DNA from: Tipula vernalis
Taxonomy: Eukaryota; Arthropoda; Insecta; Diptera; Tipulidae
Direction of reading: 5' to 3'
Length of the DNA stretch: 64,000 nt
Assembly (NCBI GenBank): GCA_958295665.1
Contig: OY282558.1
Span: 312,576,092-312,640,091, forward strand
How positions within the stretch are numbered: position 1 is the stretch's first letter; every line of letters starts with the position of its first letter. The translations under genes were made by a program, and so were the position numbers. This document shows positions 33,900 to 46,639 of this stretch, in pieces. A model generated the notes under the pieces. That model had not been told where the DNA came from, searched no databases, and saw only the letters and a list, made by a program, of their open reading frames with translations.

Positions 33900-35330
33900 A
33901 ATTTAAGCAAATTATGGTCACCAAAAATTCATGAACCCAATGTACCATACAGACCAATTATAAGTTCGGTAAATAGCCCGACATACTCGTTATCATCATT
34001 TTTAGGCAATATTATTAAACCAAGTTTAGGAAAAACCAATTCATTTATTCAAAATTCTGAAGATTTCAAAAACAAAATTAATAACGTTACGATCCCGCCA
34101 AATTCCATGCTAATTTCTTTAGATGTTAAATCTTTATTTACAAATGTTGATAGCCAAATTGTACGGAATATTATCAGTCAAAATTGGAGAAATATAAAGA
34201 AAAATTCTAAATCTAAATTAACAAAAATTCAATTTTTTACTGCTTTAGATATCGTTTTAAACAATTCGGAATTTTCATTTGATAATAAAATTTATAAACA
34301 AACTTTTGGCTCCCCTATGGGTTCTCCCATAAGTCCCATATTAGCAAATTTAGTAATGGAAAATTTAGGAAATTCAGTGTTAAACTCTTTAGACTTTCAA
34401 CCTTTATTCTACTTTAGATATGTGGACGACATAATTACTGTGGTACCGATAGATAAAATCGATAATTTTTTAGAAGCGTTTAATTCAGCAAATAATAGAA
34501 TGAAATTTACTTTAGAAAAAGAAGTGGATAACAAAATTGCGTTTTTGGACATTTTGTTAATTCACGAACCAAATGGCAAAATTTCTTGTAATTGGTATCA
34601 TTAAGATACCTGGTCAGGCAGATATATAAATTTTCATTCTTGGCTCCCCATCACTTATAAAATTAACACTATACAAATTTTAACCCAAAAAATTATAAAG
34701 CTTTCCGATACTAAATTTCACAAACAAAATTAAAAAATTCTTAAAGATTCATTAGTGCTTAACCAATATCCCAAAAAATTAATAAAAAATGAAATTTGGA
34801 AAACAAGAAATTTTCATAGAAATACGATATCTAGACCAGAAAATGAAATCGCAAACTTTTTGGCCATTCCATATATAAAAAACCTTTATGACAAAATAAA
34901 ACGTCTGTTCCAAAATTATAATTTCAAAATTGTGGGATGTGCAGCAACAAGTCTAAATGGAAATATTTTTTCCAAAATCAAAGACAAGGTACCTTTAAAA
35001 AAAAAATTAAATGTGGTTTACCAAGTTCGTTGTAGTTGCAACGCTATACGTATACTGGTCAGACAAAACAATTTTTGGAAAAAAGAATTTATCAACACAG
35101 ATATGACACCAACAAAGATCTAAATTCAAATATTAGCGCACTTACACGGCATCTGAAAAATTCAAATCATTCAATCAATTAAGATAACGTCAAAATTCTC
35201 GATAAACAAACCAATTTTAGGAAACGATCGATTTTGGAAATGTTACGTATTAAATCACGTACAAATTCAATTAATATTGTGGAAGATTATGCTTATATTG
35301 GCAACTCGTATGATGTATTTATATAAGTTT
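33900..35330 (+). pseudogene. Penelope-like element: reverse transcriptase and GIY-YIG endonuclease
   Basis: Plus-strand blocks lie in order. The opening is LWSPKIHEPNVPYRPIISS (about 33912-33970). RT follows with LISLDVKSLFTNV, FGSPMGSPISPILANLVME and catalytic FRYVDDIITVV (34107-34604), then IAFLDILL. After a stop at 34602 the linker resumes at 34755. The GIY-YIG domain has VVYQVRCSCNA and, in a shifted frame, YTGQTKQFLEKRIYQH, ending near 35328. Penelope-like elements are the only group that joins this RT type to a GIY-YIG nuclease. At least two stops and one shift disable it, and the 5' end is missing. Confidence 0.88.
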
Positions 35331-38300
35331 TTTGTCTCATACTCATTTTATTTTTAATTAATTGTACAACCTTTCTACATGGAACCGCTTTAGCCAAAAA
35401 AAAAAAAATTATTTAATTGATATTTGTACTTTTTTTGAGTAGGTATATTATGAATAATTGGCCTCTCTGATTTTGTTTCTGATTTGTGAATGCCATTTTC
35501 ACTAATATATTTTTGTCTATAAAAAGCCGAAAAAAATCATTTGATAAACAGACATACTTCTCATAAACTTCTTAAATTGTTTATTAACTTAAGGTGGAAT
35601 ACAACAAAACTATCACAAAAGATTTAACGGCCCTTCCCCAAATCTGGGAAGCGATTATTGTTGAAATGCCCTTTGCTATATAATTAAAAATTTTTCTCTA
35701 ATTTCGAAAGTAAAATCTTAACTCTTTGTCTACAACTTATCTTTAATACATACATACATATATAAAACCGATGAGTGGGTGATAGTCGCTTCATCAACAC
35801 ACTCTTACATGTTACCCACAAAAATATGTCACGTGTAAAATCGTTTATTATAATGATCTACTAGAGTAAATAAATATTTGTCGAAAACAAAATTTCGCAG
35901 GTTTAATCATTTTCCAACTCTACGGATTCAATTCAATATGTATGTTATGTACAAATGATTTCATTTTAAACGCATAAGTATTTTCGGTCATACGGAAATT
36001 TTAATTTAATTTTAACTTTACTCGTCTAGATTACTTAAAAAATTTTACAATACAAAACAGATTTATGCTATATAATTTGTTTCTCCATTTTGATGTAAAT
36101 AAAATAAAATGCTTCATTCATTCTCAAATACTATACTTCCTTTTGTATCTACAAGATTTATATATGTATACATAAGTATAGCTATATACCAAACCAATTT
36201 ATTTTATGTTATACCAAATACAATATTGTAACCAATTTTATTACACAGAAATAAATCGATCTCAATATACGAAATCCAATTATCATAATTTATCTAAATT
36301 AATTACCGAAATATTTAATACATTTAATTGAACAACCTAAAAAAAAAAATCAATTCACCAAACAATACAAATCAAATTTCAATTAAATTAACATTTTTTA
36401 TTATTGTTAAAAAAAAAAATATTCAACAAAATAATCAAGTTTAAAGTGAATATTAAAAGTCATTAAACTTTTCAATAACAACTTAATATTTAAAATTACA
36501 AATTCAATAAAATACAATCTAAGAAAACTTAGTAGAAAACTATTTTTATAAATACATTTATTATTACGCGAGTTGTACAAAGTTAAATAGAATAAAATAA
36601 AAATCATTAAAACCACTCATTGTGTGGTTAATACAGTACTTATTTGTCAGATACACTATTAAAAATATACTTAATACATTTTTATTTTTATTTTTGTTAT
36701 TTGTACATGATTTCAATTAAATTAAATTGAAACTAAAATTCTAGATAAAAAAAATTAAAATAATTGAAAATTTGTCACTTTGACTTAACAAAAAGAATAA
36801 CGAAGAGTTTTTTTTTTTTTCTTTATAATTATATTTTTCGAAATTTAATTTAAAATTGATAGTCGAATGAATATTAATTGACAGATAAATTTGAATTTTC
36901 TGTATAGATAATGTAATGTACTGTATAACACCAGCAAACAAGTAATATGCTTAGCACACACAATCCTTTTATAATACAAATAATAAATATGTCCATGGCT
37001 GTTAAACCATAAGATGCCATTTAGGCCCCTAGATTGTAATGTGGTTTGTGATTTGTTCAAACAGTTTTAGGTTTAAGAGCACTGCCGTCCTCTACACTAA
37101 AAATAAGAAAATTCTCAGCTTTTTTTTTTTTTTTAATGTCACAATATTTTCTGTTACTTTAGAATACAGATATTTTTTTTTATTTTTTTTCAACTTTAAT
37201 TTATTTGTTATTTTATCTTAGAATAAATTTATTTTTATATTTGGATACCAGTGTATCGAGTTGGTGGAGAGAAAAAAAAATGTTTCAGAAACAAAATGAA
37301 ATTAAGTAAAACTGAAAGCGATAGATTGAATTTGTATTTTTTTTTCTAAATTATTAAATTTTTTTTTATGTTATAAATTATTAACAGTATATAGATAAAT
37401 AGTATGTGTGGTATAGTGTTAATGGGCGAAAAGATTATTTTTTCGAAATTTTAAATGATAAAAGATTTAAGTTTTAAAGCATTAATTTATGTTTACTGTG
37501 ATCTTGTATACTATTTTTAGTATAGGAAATGAAATAAAAGTGTCGCACATTATATTTACGAGAACCATTTGAAATGGTAATATTTTGTAGGGTGCATTTC
37601 ATAAAATATACTTGAACTTGTACCAATTAGAAAGAAATTGGTTAAGTTAATCCAGTTCATTTACACATCGCAATGTTAAAAACGTAAAAAAGGTGAAGGT
37701 ACTACCATCAAAAATATTAAGTGAGCATTTTCATTTTAAGTATATGTACTTATTTTGAACTTGAGGGTATTGTGTTTTGTGTAGCTTGCCAGAGTAGCTT
37801 GTTCATGGTCTCCGGGGTAAAAAACCATTCAATAAATAGAAATGTCAGAGAGAAATACAAGTAAATAAAGATTAAGGTTTGACTTACTTATCGCAACCAG
37901 TGGCGGTGAATCTAATGACGCTTATAGCTTTGGAGTGAGTCGCAAAATCTTAATCGTATTAACAGCAATTTTGTAAATGGAAGAATATTTCTAGACCTTA
38001 AATCATAAATTTAGAGGTTACAGATCTGACTACGGATTTCCGTAATGCATTTCCAATTTGAAACATTCATTGAGAACAATAGAAATTCATTTAGACTCTA
38101 CATACAGAAAAATGTTTACCTGATGAACATTTCCCTTTTTTAATCGAAATTAATATTGGAAATAATAACAAAATTGAAAAACTCCTCTTCAAGATAATAT
38201 CGGGTGTTTCACAGAAGGTGTTCAGAATCGTCTTCAAAATCATTTTGTAAGTTATACACACAATACGACCAGAAATGAGTCTAAAAGTGAACTTTTACAA

Positions 38301-39453
38301 TGTTGATGTTATTGTTGCGAGGCTGAAGTATTTAATTTGCGATGATTTACTCTAGCGAAAATGTCTGTTTCTGACACACTTAGATCAATATTTTGTAATT
38401 TTTCGTATCGTATTTTTGGTAATGTTTCGGTTATTATTAGTAGAGTATAGCATATTATAGTTGATAACAAACAGAATTTGTCTAATACATTCTTACTTCT
38501 TGTTTAATTGTTGTGTCATAATCTAGCTTAAAATATTAGAAATTCCGCAGGCAGAATTCGAAAGCTATTTTCAGTTCACCTTCAAAATTGACTAAACTTT
38601 TTCTTTAATCGTTTGAAACTTCTTAAGCGATGACCAGCATATGAACAAAAAGAGCTTCTAATATTTCCAAAACTGTAACACATTTTTGTGGTCGTTAGGA
38701 AAGAACTCAATTATAGAACACCTAAAGATCCTAAAGAATTCATCTTACAACCATGATAGCTCTATTCTTTTTACGTCCATAATAAATTACAGGATGAACT
38801 TCAAGTGAGCCTTAGTGGCCCATTGTTGATACCAATGGTATTCCGTTTCCTTGTTTGAAGTTTGAACACTTAAATTATATAACTTCTTGAAACTCTTAAA
38901 CTATATAACTTCTACTTATCTGATAAATTTGAGAGTAAAATTTCAAATTATTATTATTATATTATTAAGTTGGGGCAGAAGGGAATGAGTGTTCTTTGGG
39001 TGGCCCTAGTTACAAATTCTGGAAATATCAAGATAACAATACAAAATAAGATTTATTTCATTGTTAAACTTTACCATTTTAAAACAGTCTAGCACCTTTT
39101 GCTCGATTCGGCCACCCCTTCCAACCCAATAAAAACTAGTTACGAAACTAGTGTTTCATTGAAACTTCCGCTGCCAGAAAAAATGTATTAGGAAAAAAGT
39201 GCTCGTAGGAAAAAGGTAAAACAATTCTAGTAAAATTCTTTTGGGCATAATTTAAAACCCCTAGAGACTGCTGGCACCATCTTATGAAACACTTTTGAAA
39301 ACAAAAAAACGTTTACTTCTTTATCAGATTATTTTGTGTCGTGACTCGTGATTGATGGCTGACGATCAATAATCCGAATGATACCCGAACGATGTTCATC
39401 TTGTGATTTGTGCATTGAATTTGAGAATTCTTATAAAATGATCGAAATAATTC
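35331..39453. other. About 4.1 kb of AT-rich DNA without a recognisable gene
   Basis: I see only short, low-complexity frames, many A- and T-runs (for example 36409-36420, 36807-36820, 37119-37134) and no clear inverted or tandem repeat. It could be host intergenic or intronic DNA. Confidence 0.45.
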
Positions 39454-39692
39454 TAACGCTGGAACTACCAACCCATCAAAATGACTAATTGTCCATTTAT
39501 TAAATTCAGTTTTTTTAATAATTATGTTAATATTTTTTTGGAAGTTTATGATGAATTTTAAAATAATTACTTAGTTGTCATATTAAAATTCATCACAGAT
39601 TCCCCCAAACGTATTAACATAATAATTAAAAAAATTGAATTCAATAAATATATAACCGGTAATTTTGAACGGTCGGTAGTTCTAGTGCTAAA
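39454..39692. mobile_element. Palindromic MITE, about 239 bp
   Basis: The two halves are inverted copies almost to the centre. The outer ends read CTAACGCTGGAACTACC and, inverted, TTTAGCACTAGAACTACC. Inner arms share TTTTTTTAATAATTATGTTAA with the reverse complement near 39600, and a GATGAATTTTA block flanks a loop of about 25 bp. RNA from it would fold into one long hairpin. No coding potential is seen; the parent family is unknown. Confidence 0.65.
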
Positions 39693-40364
39693 ATACGCTA
39701 TAGTAAAAAATGTTTTAGATAAAAATTGGCAAGGACAATGTGGGTCATTTGTCTGTTCTAATATCCTTGACCTTCAGGTCAATTTTCAAGGCCATTTGGA
39801 AGTCAAGGTCATTTTTTAAATATAAACCCCTATTTTGGACACCGGATTCGAAAAGAGTCGGGAATTTTACGTCCGAATATATATTTTCTGTGACCTCCCA
39901 AAGTCACCTGAAGAAACATAATTTTTGGTTATAAAGCTTGTGATTTGCTATGAAAATTAACAAATATTTTTTTTTCTCTAATTTTCATAGCAAATCATAA
40001 GGATTATAACTAAAATACGCTGACCGACACAGAAAATAAGCTACCCTAACAAAAAAATTTTTTTGTTTGCGAAAGTTTTATTGATTTTAATGAACGTCTA
40101 GGAATGTATGCGTTCTTGGCCATATTTGATTCGCCATCTTGAATTTTGGAATTCTGACCTCAAATTCGTGATCAGCGATCCGAAAAACCTCCTAGGATAT
40201 GTCTCTATAGATCTTAATGAAAGTCCAAAAATTAGCCACTTTTGGAGCCATGTTGGATCCGCCATCTTGGAATTTAAAAAAAAAACAAATTAAAGACTAG
40301 TAAACAGTGACTCCAAACATACTTCTGAGTAATTTAACAGAGCTAAAATTACGTTTCTATAATA
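39693..40364. other. Non-coding repeat-like stretch
   Basis: Short phrases recur, such as GCCATCTTG followed by AATTTTGGAATT (40134, 40261) and AAGGTCA (39800). This suggests a degraded repetitive element, but no family is recognised. The hairpin at 39926-40012 is listed separately. Confidence 0.35.
39926..40012. repeat. Near-perfect hairpin, about 34-bp arms
   Basis: Left arm 39926-39959 and right arm 39979-40012 are inverted copies with about five mismatches. They share GATTTGCTATGAAAATTA in both arms, separated by a T-rich loop of about 19 bases. It could be a tiny MITE or a small RNA hairpin; nothing favours a function. Confidence 0.7.
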
Positions 40365-40673
40365 GCTGCATTTCTTGACGCATAGTGATCCGGATCAGAT
40401 CAAAATTTACATGTGAAGCAACAACAACATTTGATCCAACATTCGTTTTGGATCACAAATGGTGATCTAAAAATAGTTGAACAATATTTTGTAGTTGAAC
40501 AATATTTTGTAAAGACAAAGAATATAATGAATATAGTACGAGTATGAAGAGGCATTCAAAACGAAACGAGACAAAAAAATTGAATTTTGGTGTTTGTTTG
40601 TTGTACGCATTTTTGTGTCGTTTCATGAGACATGATCTGATCCGGATCAGATCAAACGTCAAGAAATGCGGCT
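40365..40673. mobile_element. MITE with about 42-bp inverted ends, 309 bp
   Basis: Ends are GCTGCATTTCTTGACG and, inverted, GCCGCATTTCTTGACG. Both continue into the self-complementary block GATCCGGATC followed by AGATCA. TAATA is present on both outer sides, a possible 5-bp duplication. Inside is a direct 18-bp repeat of AGTTGAACAATATTTTGT (40475-40510). No coding frame. Confidence 0.72.
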
Positions 40674-40984
40674 AATAATTTTCATTCGGATATTTTGTTT
40701 TTTCCACCACTGTTGGTGCGCCATTTTGAAAACCCGAAGACACCATTAAAACGTAATACGGCAATTAAAAGTAGACATGTCAACGTAAATTTTAAGCCCA
40801 AAAATTGTTATTTATCTCAAAAAATGAAATGTGCAGAGAGATATATGGTAAAAAATTTGTGAAATCAAAAATGCAACATATGGGACCGGAAGTCATGTTT
40901 TAATTTTGTATTTTTTATTTTTTGTAAGTGTAGCACTTAATTTTTTTGGTTATTGTTGTTGCAAAAAATATAGTTGCATTTATG
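40674..40984. other. No recognisable feature
   Basis: AT-rich DNA between the MITE and the inverted-repeat element. The phrase GCGCCATTTTGAAAACC near 40720 resembles the repeat-like stretch before the MITE. Confidence 0.35.
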
Positions 40985-42409
40985 CAAATATAGAAAAAAG
41001 TATTTATCCGAAAAATATAAAAAAGGCTCATTTTAAAGGTAAAAGAATAAGGATTAAGAAAATATTTTAAAAAATAGTACCATCTTTAAGTTTTTCATTT
41101 TCAAAATGGCCACCAAACCGGTTTTTCTCAATTTTCCAGAAAACCGATTTCTTTTTTAATTTTTTTTAGAAGGAAACGAATTAGCGATGAATTAAAGCAA
41201 TCAGTGATAGATTATTATAACGATGATGAAGTCAGTTGGATAATGCCTGGAAAAAACGATAGCATAACTTGTGAAAAAGTTAAAGTTAAGAAACGTCTAA
41301 TGCTGAGTACTTTAAAATAACGCTACGAGGGCTACAAGATTCTCTATCAGGACGACGAGTAAAAAAAAATCAGATTTTCCAAATTTTGCTTGGTTCATCA
41401 TAAAAACTGTTAGCCGACATATAATTTTCTAAAATGCTAGAATTTTCCAAGATTAAATTTATTTCGAGAATATTTAAAAAAATAACCTTCCTTTTCTGGA
41501 AAAGAACCACGAGGATGCTGATTTACCATTCAGTCAGTGGGTTTCAACTGACAGATGTAATTTGGAAAAGTACTCAAAACAGTTAAGATAATTTTTTGGA
41601 TTACTTCATAAAGAAGCTAGAAACTGGATTCTTCATTACTTCATTTCATTTCAGCAATCTAGTTTCATAAAAATAAAAATAATAATTTGGTGACTACTGA
41701 ATCATTTGTTTCTTGTGACTTTGCGGAAAATTATTCATTTATAATGCAGAACACCGCGCAGGGTTTTCATTAGAATAAGAAGCAAGCGACCCGCTTGTTA
41801 TTTATGCGGGACTACAGTTTCATTGTTATATCGGATTGTCTTAGTCATCTCTCTGTGGCAGTTTATCTATTCATCAAAAAAATGATACAGCTCTTGAAAA
41901 CTAAAATGAGGAGTTTAACCAAAATTTTACTGATGGTGCTGTAACACATTACAAAAAATAATTTTATAGATTTCGGAGTCGATTGTGAATGGCATTTTCA
42001 TGCTATAGGCACATGGAAAGGAACTATGCGATGAAGTAGGAGGTACTATCAAGAGAATGGTGTCTAGAGCCAGTCTCACTGATGAAAATGATGGTATCAT
42101 AATAAATGCAGCAGAATTATCCACATGCGCTAAAACTTTAAAATCTAAGTGAAGATTATGGTTGAATAGAGTAAGGCATGATATTAAAACGTAGTTTGCA
42201 AGAAAATGAAAAATAATGCACCAATTATTTTTTTGTATGTGTTTGAAAAATCGGTTTTCCGAAAAATTGAGAAAAACCGGTTTGGTGGCCATTTTGAAAA
42301 TTATAAACTTAAAAGATGTTACTATTTTTTAAAATATTTTCTTAATCCTTATTCTTTTACATTTAAAATGAGCCCTACTTAATCGATAAATACTTTTTTT
42401 TATATTTGG
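40985..42409 (+). mobile_element. DNA transposon remnant with about 170-bp inverted ends
   Basis: The first and last 170 or so bases are inverted copies. They share AAGTATTTAT at the edge, GGCTCATTTTAAA, AAGAATAAGGATTAAGAAAA and, innermost, GGCCACCAAACCGGTTTTTC. The element is 1425 bp and encloses a decayed transposase-like frame. Its right edge abuts LINE endonuclease sequence at 42410, so it probably inserted into or beside that LINE. I could not define a target duplication. Confidence 0.75.
41165..42200 (+). pseudogene. DDE-like transposase remnant of an uncharacterised family
   Basis: Plus-strand segments recall a widespread invertebrate family of uncharacterised proteins. RRKRISDELKQSVIDYYND (41171) and VSWIMPGKNDSI come first. 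DFAENYSFIM (about 41714) holds a first Asp, FTDGAVTHYK (about 41925) a second, and FGVDCEWHFHAIGTW then LCDEVGGTIKRMVS (about 42025) an Asp-Glu pair. Spacing is about 71 residues between the first two and 33-34 to the third, as expected of an RNase-H-fold catalytic triad. The triad is my inference. At least six stops or shifts break the frame. Confidence 0.55.
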
Positions 42410-42815
42410 CTACTGATCGTTGGGGGGTGTCTGTTTATACTACCGATCTACCTTGAAAGTAAAGCGAGGTAATATTACACCAATAGGAAGGGTTGAGCTC
42501 GTTACAGCTGAAATTTCTTGTCGTTCAGGTAAACTATTTATTGCTACATTTTATATACTTCTACCTGTCAATACAAACGATATTTCTGATCTACTTAATA
42601 TACTTTAGGACCTAGCAACAATGTATGATAAATACATCATATTAGGTGATTTTAACTGCAACTTAATTGATCCGCCCAACATTTTGCATCAAGTATTGAG
42701 AAATTTAAATCTATTTTACATCCCGTGCAATCCGACAAGAGGTTCTAGTTTACTCGATTTAATTATTACTTCTCAAGGGCAAAAATCGCGTATTTTACGA
42801 CATGAATGATGTCGT
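42410..42815 (+). pseudogene. LINE endonuclease fragment (CR1/Jockey group)
   Basis: The frame GGVCLYYRSTLKVK (42420) runs through VELVTAEISCRSGKLFIATFY, a stop at 42607, ILGDFNCNLIDP and NPTRGSSLLDLIITSQ, ending near 42812. It covers the middle and later parts of an APE-type endonuclease. The N-terminus is lost against the transposon at 42409. It is probably the 5' part of the LINE whose RT lies at 47960-49667, because strand, type and domain order agree. Confidence 0.7.
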
Positions 42816-45500
42816 TTTTAAGCAATACCAACTTAAATATATACGTGAAAAGCTTGTAATTGGGACTATGGGAAAGACGTGATTTCGCAGAGCTTTATAG
42901 AGTATAGAGCCATAATCTTAATGACGTATTTTTTAGAAGCTTTTTGTGGTATAACTTTTCACTGATTTACATAGGAATCCATAGTAAAAATGGTGTTTTT
43001 TAGCTTCACATTTTTCAATGAAAAAAGCAAAAATATTATAAAATGTTTATATAAAAGTTTTTTTACATATCTTTAAGAACCATATACAAGAAGGCCATAT
43101 TGGTATTAATTAAATTTTAATTGCAGAAATATTAAAATTAAATTATTTCTAAAGTATATTTTTTCAAACTTTCATTTTGAAAAATACATCAAAGTTGGCT
43201 CTGACAAATTAAAATAATACTTGCTAAATTTATCTTTAGTTTTACTAGTGTACGTTAGATGTCTAAAATGGTTACAGAAAAATACGAAAAAAAATTATTT
43301 AATCCCAAAATTATCACACGTTCCTATATTTTGTGAATTTGTTTTGCTTTTCCTACAATTTTTGAACTTGAAATTTGCCCAGGTGGTAATTTTTGGTATG
43401 ATTTTTCCAAATTTTTACGGCCATCACTGCCATCTATGTAATATATATTGACTTAATGACCAAACGAATCGTATTAAGCTTTTATTTTAATTTGACCAGA
43501 ATGCTGTTGTTATGAATTTTTTTTTATATTTTGGTTTAAATAAATCAATTATTCCAAGAAAATGAAAACGATTTACTTAAACGACATTCATATATGTTGA
43601 AATTCAAACATTTATGAAAGTATTTCAGAAATGATAATTAAGAATTTGTAACGTTTCCATTTAAAAATTTGTCTTAGGAAAAAAAGTGATTTCCCATATG
43701 TTTTGTGTGTTTTACTATGAAAAGTTCCGTTTTTTTCTCGTTTCTAATTCCCTTATAAAAGCTCAGATTTTTTGATTATGGCTCTATAAAATACAGGATT
43801 CTCTGGTTTTCGTCGTCCTCTTCGAAAGTTTTTATTAATTTTTTACTATGTGCAAAGTTTGTATTTTGTAAAACTACTTTGTGGGTGAAAATTTAAATTA
43901 AATTAACCTCGCCGGATTTGTGTATCTATTGTTTGTATGTGTTAAATAAAAATAATAAATTTAATTAGATTTCCGTGTATGTGCGCTATTTTGCTTATTT
44001 TACCTCTTAAAGACTACAAACGTAGCAAAGGTAAAAAGAGTGTTGTATTAACGTGCGCGCTCCCTAGTTACAGTGAAAGTGAATAGTGTGTGAAAGTTTC
44101 AATTACAGTGAGTAGTGAACGTGATTATCTGGTATATTTTGTTTAGTAATGCAGTGTTGCTGGCCATACTGTTTATGGATACATAAATTAACGGTGTGAT
44201 TGTATATGTATGTATAAATTTCAGATCAACAATACATGTTTATGTTTGTATGTTTGTGTTTATAAATTTAACATCAAAAATAACTGCGACGTGGAAGCGC
44301 CTATGCAAGTTTCGTTTAATGCCGTAATTTCGATATATATCCATCTCGTTCTAATCAAATTCTAACATTAAAAATCGTGAAACATGTTTCTTTTTTGTTG
44401 TTGTGGTTTGTGTACTACGGAACATGTTTATGCGATTCTTGTTTTGAGAAAATATCGATTGATTTCATTTGTTTTTAAGGGAGGATGATTTTGATCATGA
44501 TATTACAGCTTTAGATTTACGACACAGCATCACCGGGGATGCTATTGAGCCTTAATATCTCTGCTCAGGCTTCTGCAGGACACGAAATACGCAATGACAA
44601 TTGATAATTTTTATATATGCAGTAGGATTGTGTTGCTTGCTGCTTTTATGTTGTATTTTCCTCACTCGTATACATACAACAAACAACACACAAGAAGAAC
44701 GAATAAACACCATCAAAAACTAAGCACTTAATTTCCTTTTTCAGTTTTTTTGTTTTTTTTCCAAAAATTTAAATTTCTTATAATTCGAGATTTTTTACCG
44801 AGAGAATAAATTCGGTTGTCACAATCAAAAAAGTGCCCAACCGTGATCTGTCGGTTGTCATTGTATTTGTTAAATTCAATTGTAATGAATAAGTAAGACT
44901 AAACGATATCGAGTTGTAGCAACTTCATTGAACATTGAAACAATCTCATTTATTAACAACAACAACTATAAATAAGTTACAGCAACCCGTTAATCTGTTA
45001 ACTCAAGTCTAAAAAAGATTGTGATGATCACTAATTGGATCTGATTTACTAACTGTCAATTGTAATGATCGGGTAATTTGGTATAATAACTGGCTATTCA
45101 GTTTGCACAAAGGGTTGCTTTAACCAGAAACATTGTTATCATGAATGTAAATATGATTGGTCTGATCGAGTGGTAATAATTAAAATTTTGAAGGAATCGC
45201 TATTTCGGTTAATAAAATCGAGTAAAAAAATCAATCGAATGTCGTGCCTGAAATGTTCGGTTCACAGAATCATTTTATTCAAATTATTACAGTTGTGAGA
45301 AATTCCTCTTCGATTAATTTGACTAAACAAATATTCATATTTTATTTAATTACTTATTTCTTTTATTTTTAATAATCCCAAATTACAAATTTTTGATTTG
45401 TGGCATTTTTACATATATAAGAGGTGTAGTTACATACAATACTTTTTAAATCTTTTACAATATTTAAATCAGATACTTCTACTTTAAAAGCTAAAAAATG
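42816..45500. other. AT-rich DNA separating two LINE parts; no gene called
   Basis: A 15-bp inverted pair TATAGAGCCATAATC (42903-42917) and its complement (43774-43788) encloses about 0.86 kb, possibly a degraded MITE. From about 44030 to 44600 the DNA is a little less AT-rich. One short stretch there (44481-44580) has a T-rich AAG before it and CTGCAG after it, but no gene can be supported. Confidence 0.35.
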
Positions 45501-45512
45501 TTTATTAAAAAA

Positions 45513-46620
45513 TTAATTGATTTTTTCACATAAGTGCCAAAATAGGTTTTTCATTAATGTCTGAGCTAATAAATATAACCATAACTTTTTTAGTAGTGTA
45601 CCGTAAAAATATATCCAAGGTATTTCTGAAAAAATGCGTTTTTCGATTTCACTAAGTTCGAAGCTTATTTCTGTCAAACTTTTATTAACTACCTTTTCAT
45701 TTGCGATTGGATGATAAACGGGTCTGTCACAAATTTCTTTGTAGTTCAAGATTATATTTGCAATTTGGAATTGATTTTTATGTGTAATGTTTTTAAAATA
45801 TTGATGCGGTTGCATGAGTTGTAATTAATTTTTTTTAATGATTGACGCTTACCTTGAAGGTAACGCATAGAATTTATTAAAACAACTGGTCCAATAATTT
45901 CTATTATTCTTGCATAGTGCAACAAAAAATGAAATTTAGGTTTCAAGAAGCTTTTACTTTCTTTGGATGTTTCAACACTAAAATTTTCTGTTACGTGAAA
46001 GTTTTTTATAGAATTCCAAATAGAAAATTCGTGAACTTCAATTTCCTTTGGAAACTACCAATTTAACTACCTATTTAAACTTAACCAGTTTTAACTTGAT
46101 ATTTTGTTCATAAATTATTATATTTCTGAGACTATCGCTATTGACCTTAACCAAGTATTTCATATCGTTTTTATGGCAATTAGAGAACATACAATAATGC
46201 AAAGAATTAAACGATTCTGTAAATCCTAATATGGAATTAACTCCCAAATAGTCTCCAATAATTATACAAGTAGTTATTTTCACAACGGAATAATTTTTGT
46301 GGATTTGCAATGATTCCATTACTTTGCCAACTATTCAGTTGCTTTATTAATTGATTAAACACTGCAGTATTCCCAAACTGTTTCCTGTCCTCAGTAAAAC
46401 AAAAGCATTGCCAGAAATATATGTGATAATTTTGATGAAATATAATCCGGTATATATAATATTTTAAGATAAACTGCACCAAGCTTTTGAATTCAATTAT
46501 GAGAACCCAAAGGATTAAGATATTCAAAATCGTCGAAATAAATTGAAATTGGTAATAATGAAATATTTTTAAAAATTTTATAAATAAGGCAGAAAATAAA
46601 CTATTCAGATTTACCATTGG
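45513..46620 (-). pseudogene. Transposase-like remnant of an uncharacterised protein family
   Basis: Minus-strand frames show GDYLGVNSILGFTESFNSLH with a Cys-rich CMFSNCHKND after it (46319-46071). Then come EISFELSEIEKRIFSEIPWI (about 45690) and KPKFHFLLHYARIIEIIGPV with INSMRYLQGKRQSLKK (45946-45830). I recall these two signatures (GD.LG.NSILGF and KPKFHFLLHY.R.I...GP) from long uncharacterised proteins repeated in invertebrate genomes, probably carried by transposons. The order of the pieces within 1.1 kb is partly scrambled, and all frames are broken. Function is not established. Confidence 0.45.
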
Positions 46621-46639
46621 TAATGAAAAGTCGAATGTT

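Noticed and set aside
41927..42292. 121-codon minus-strand frame
   Set aside because: It is the antisense of the transposase-like remnant and inverted end of the 41-42.4 kb element.
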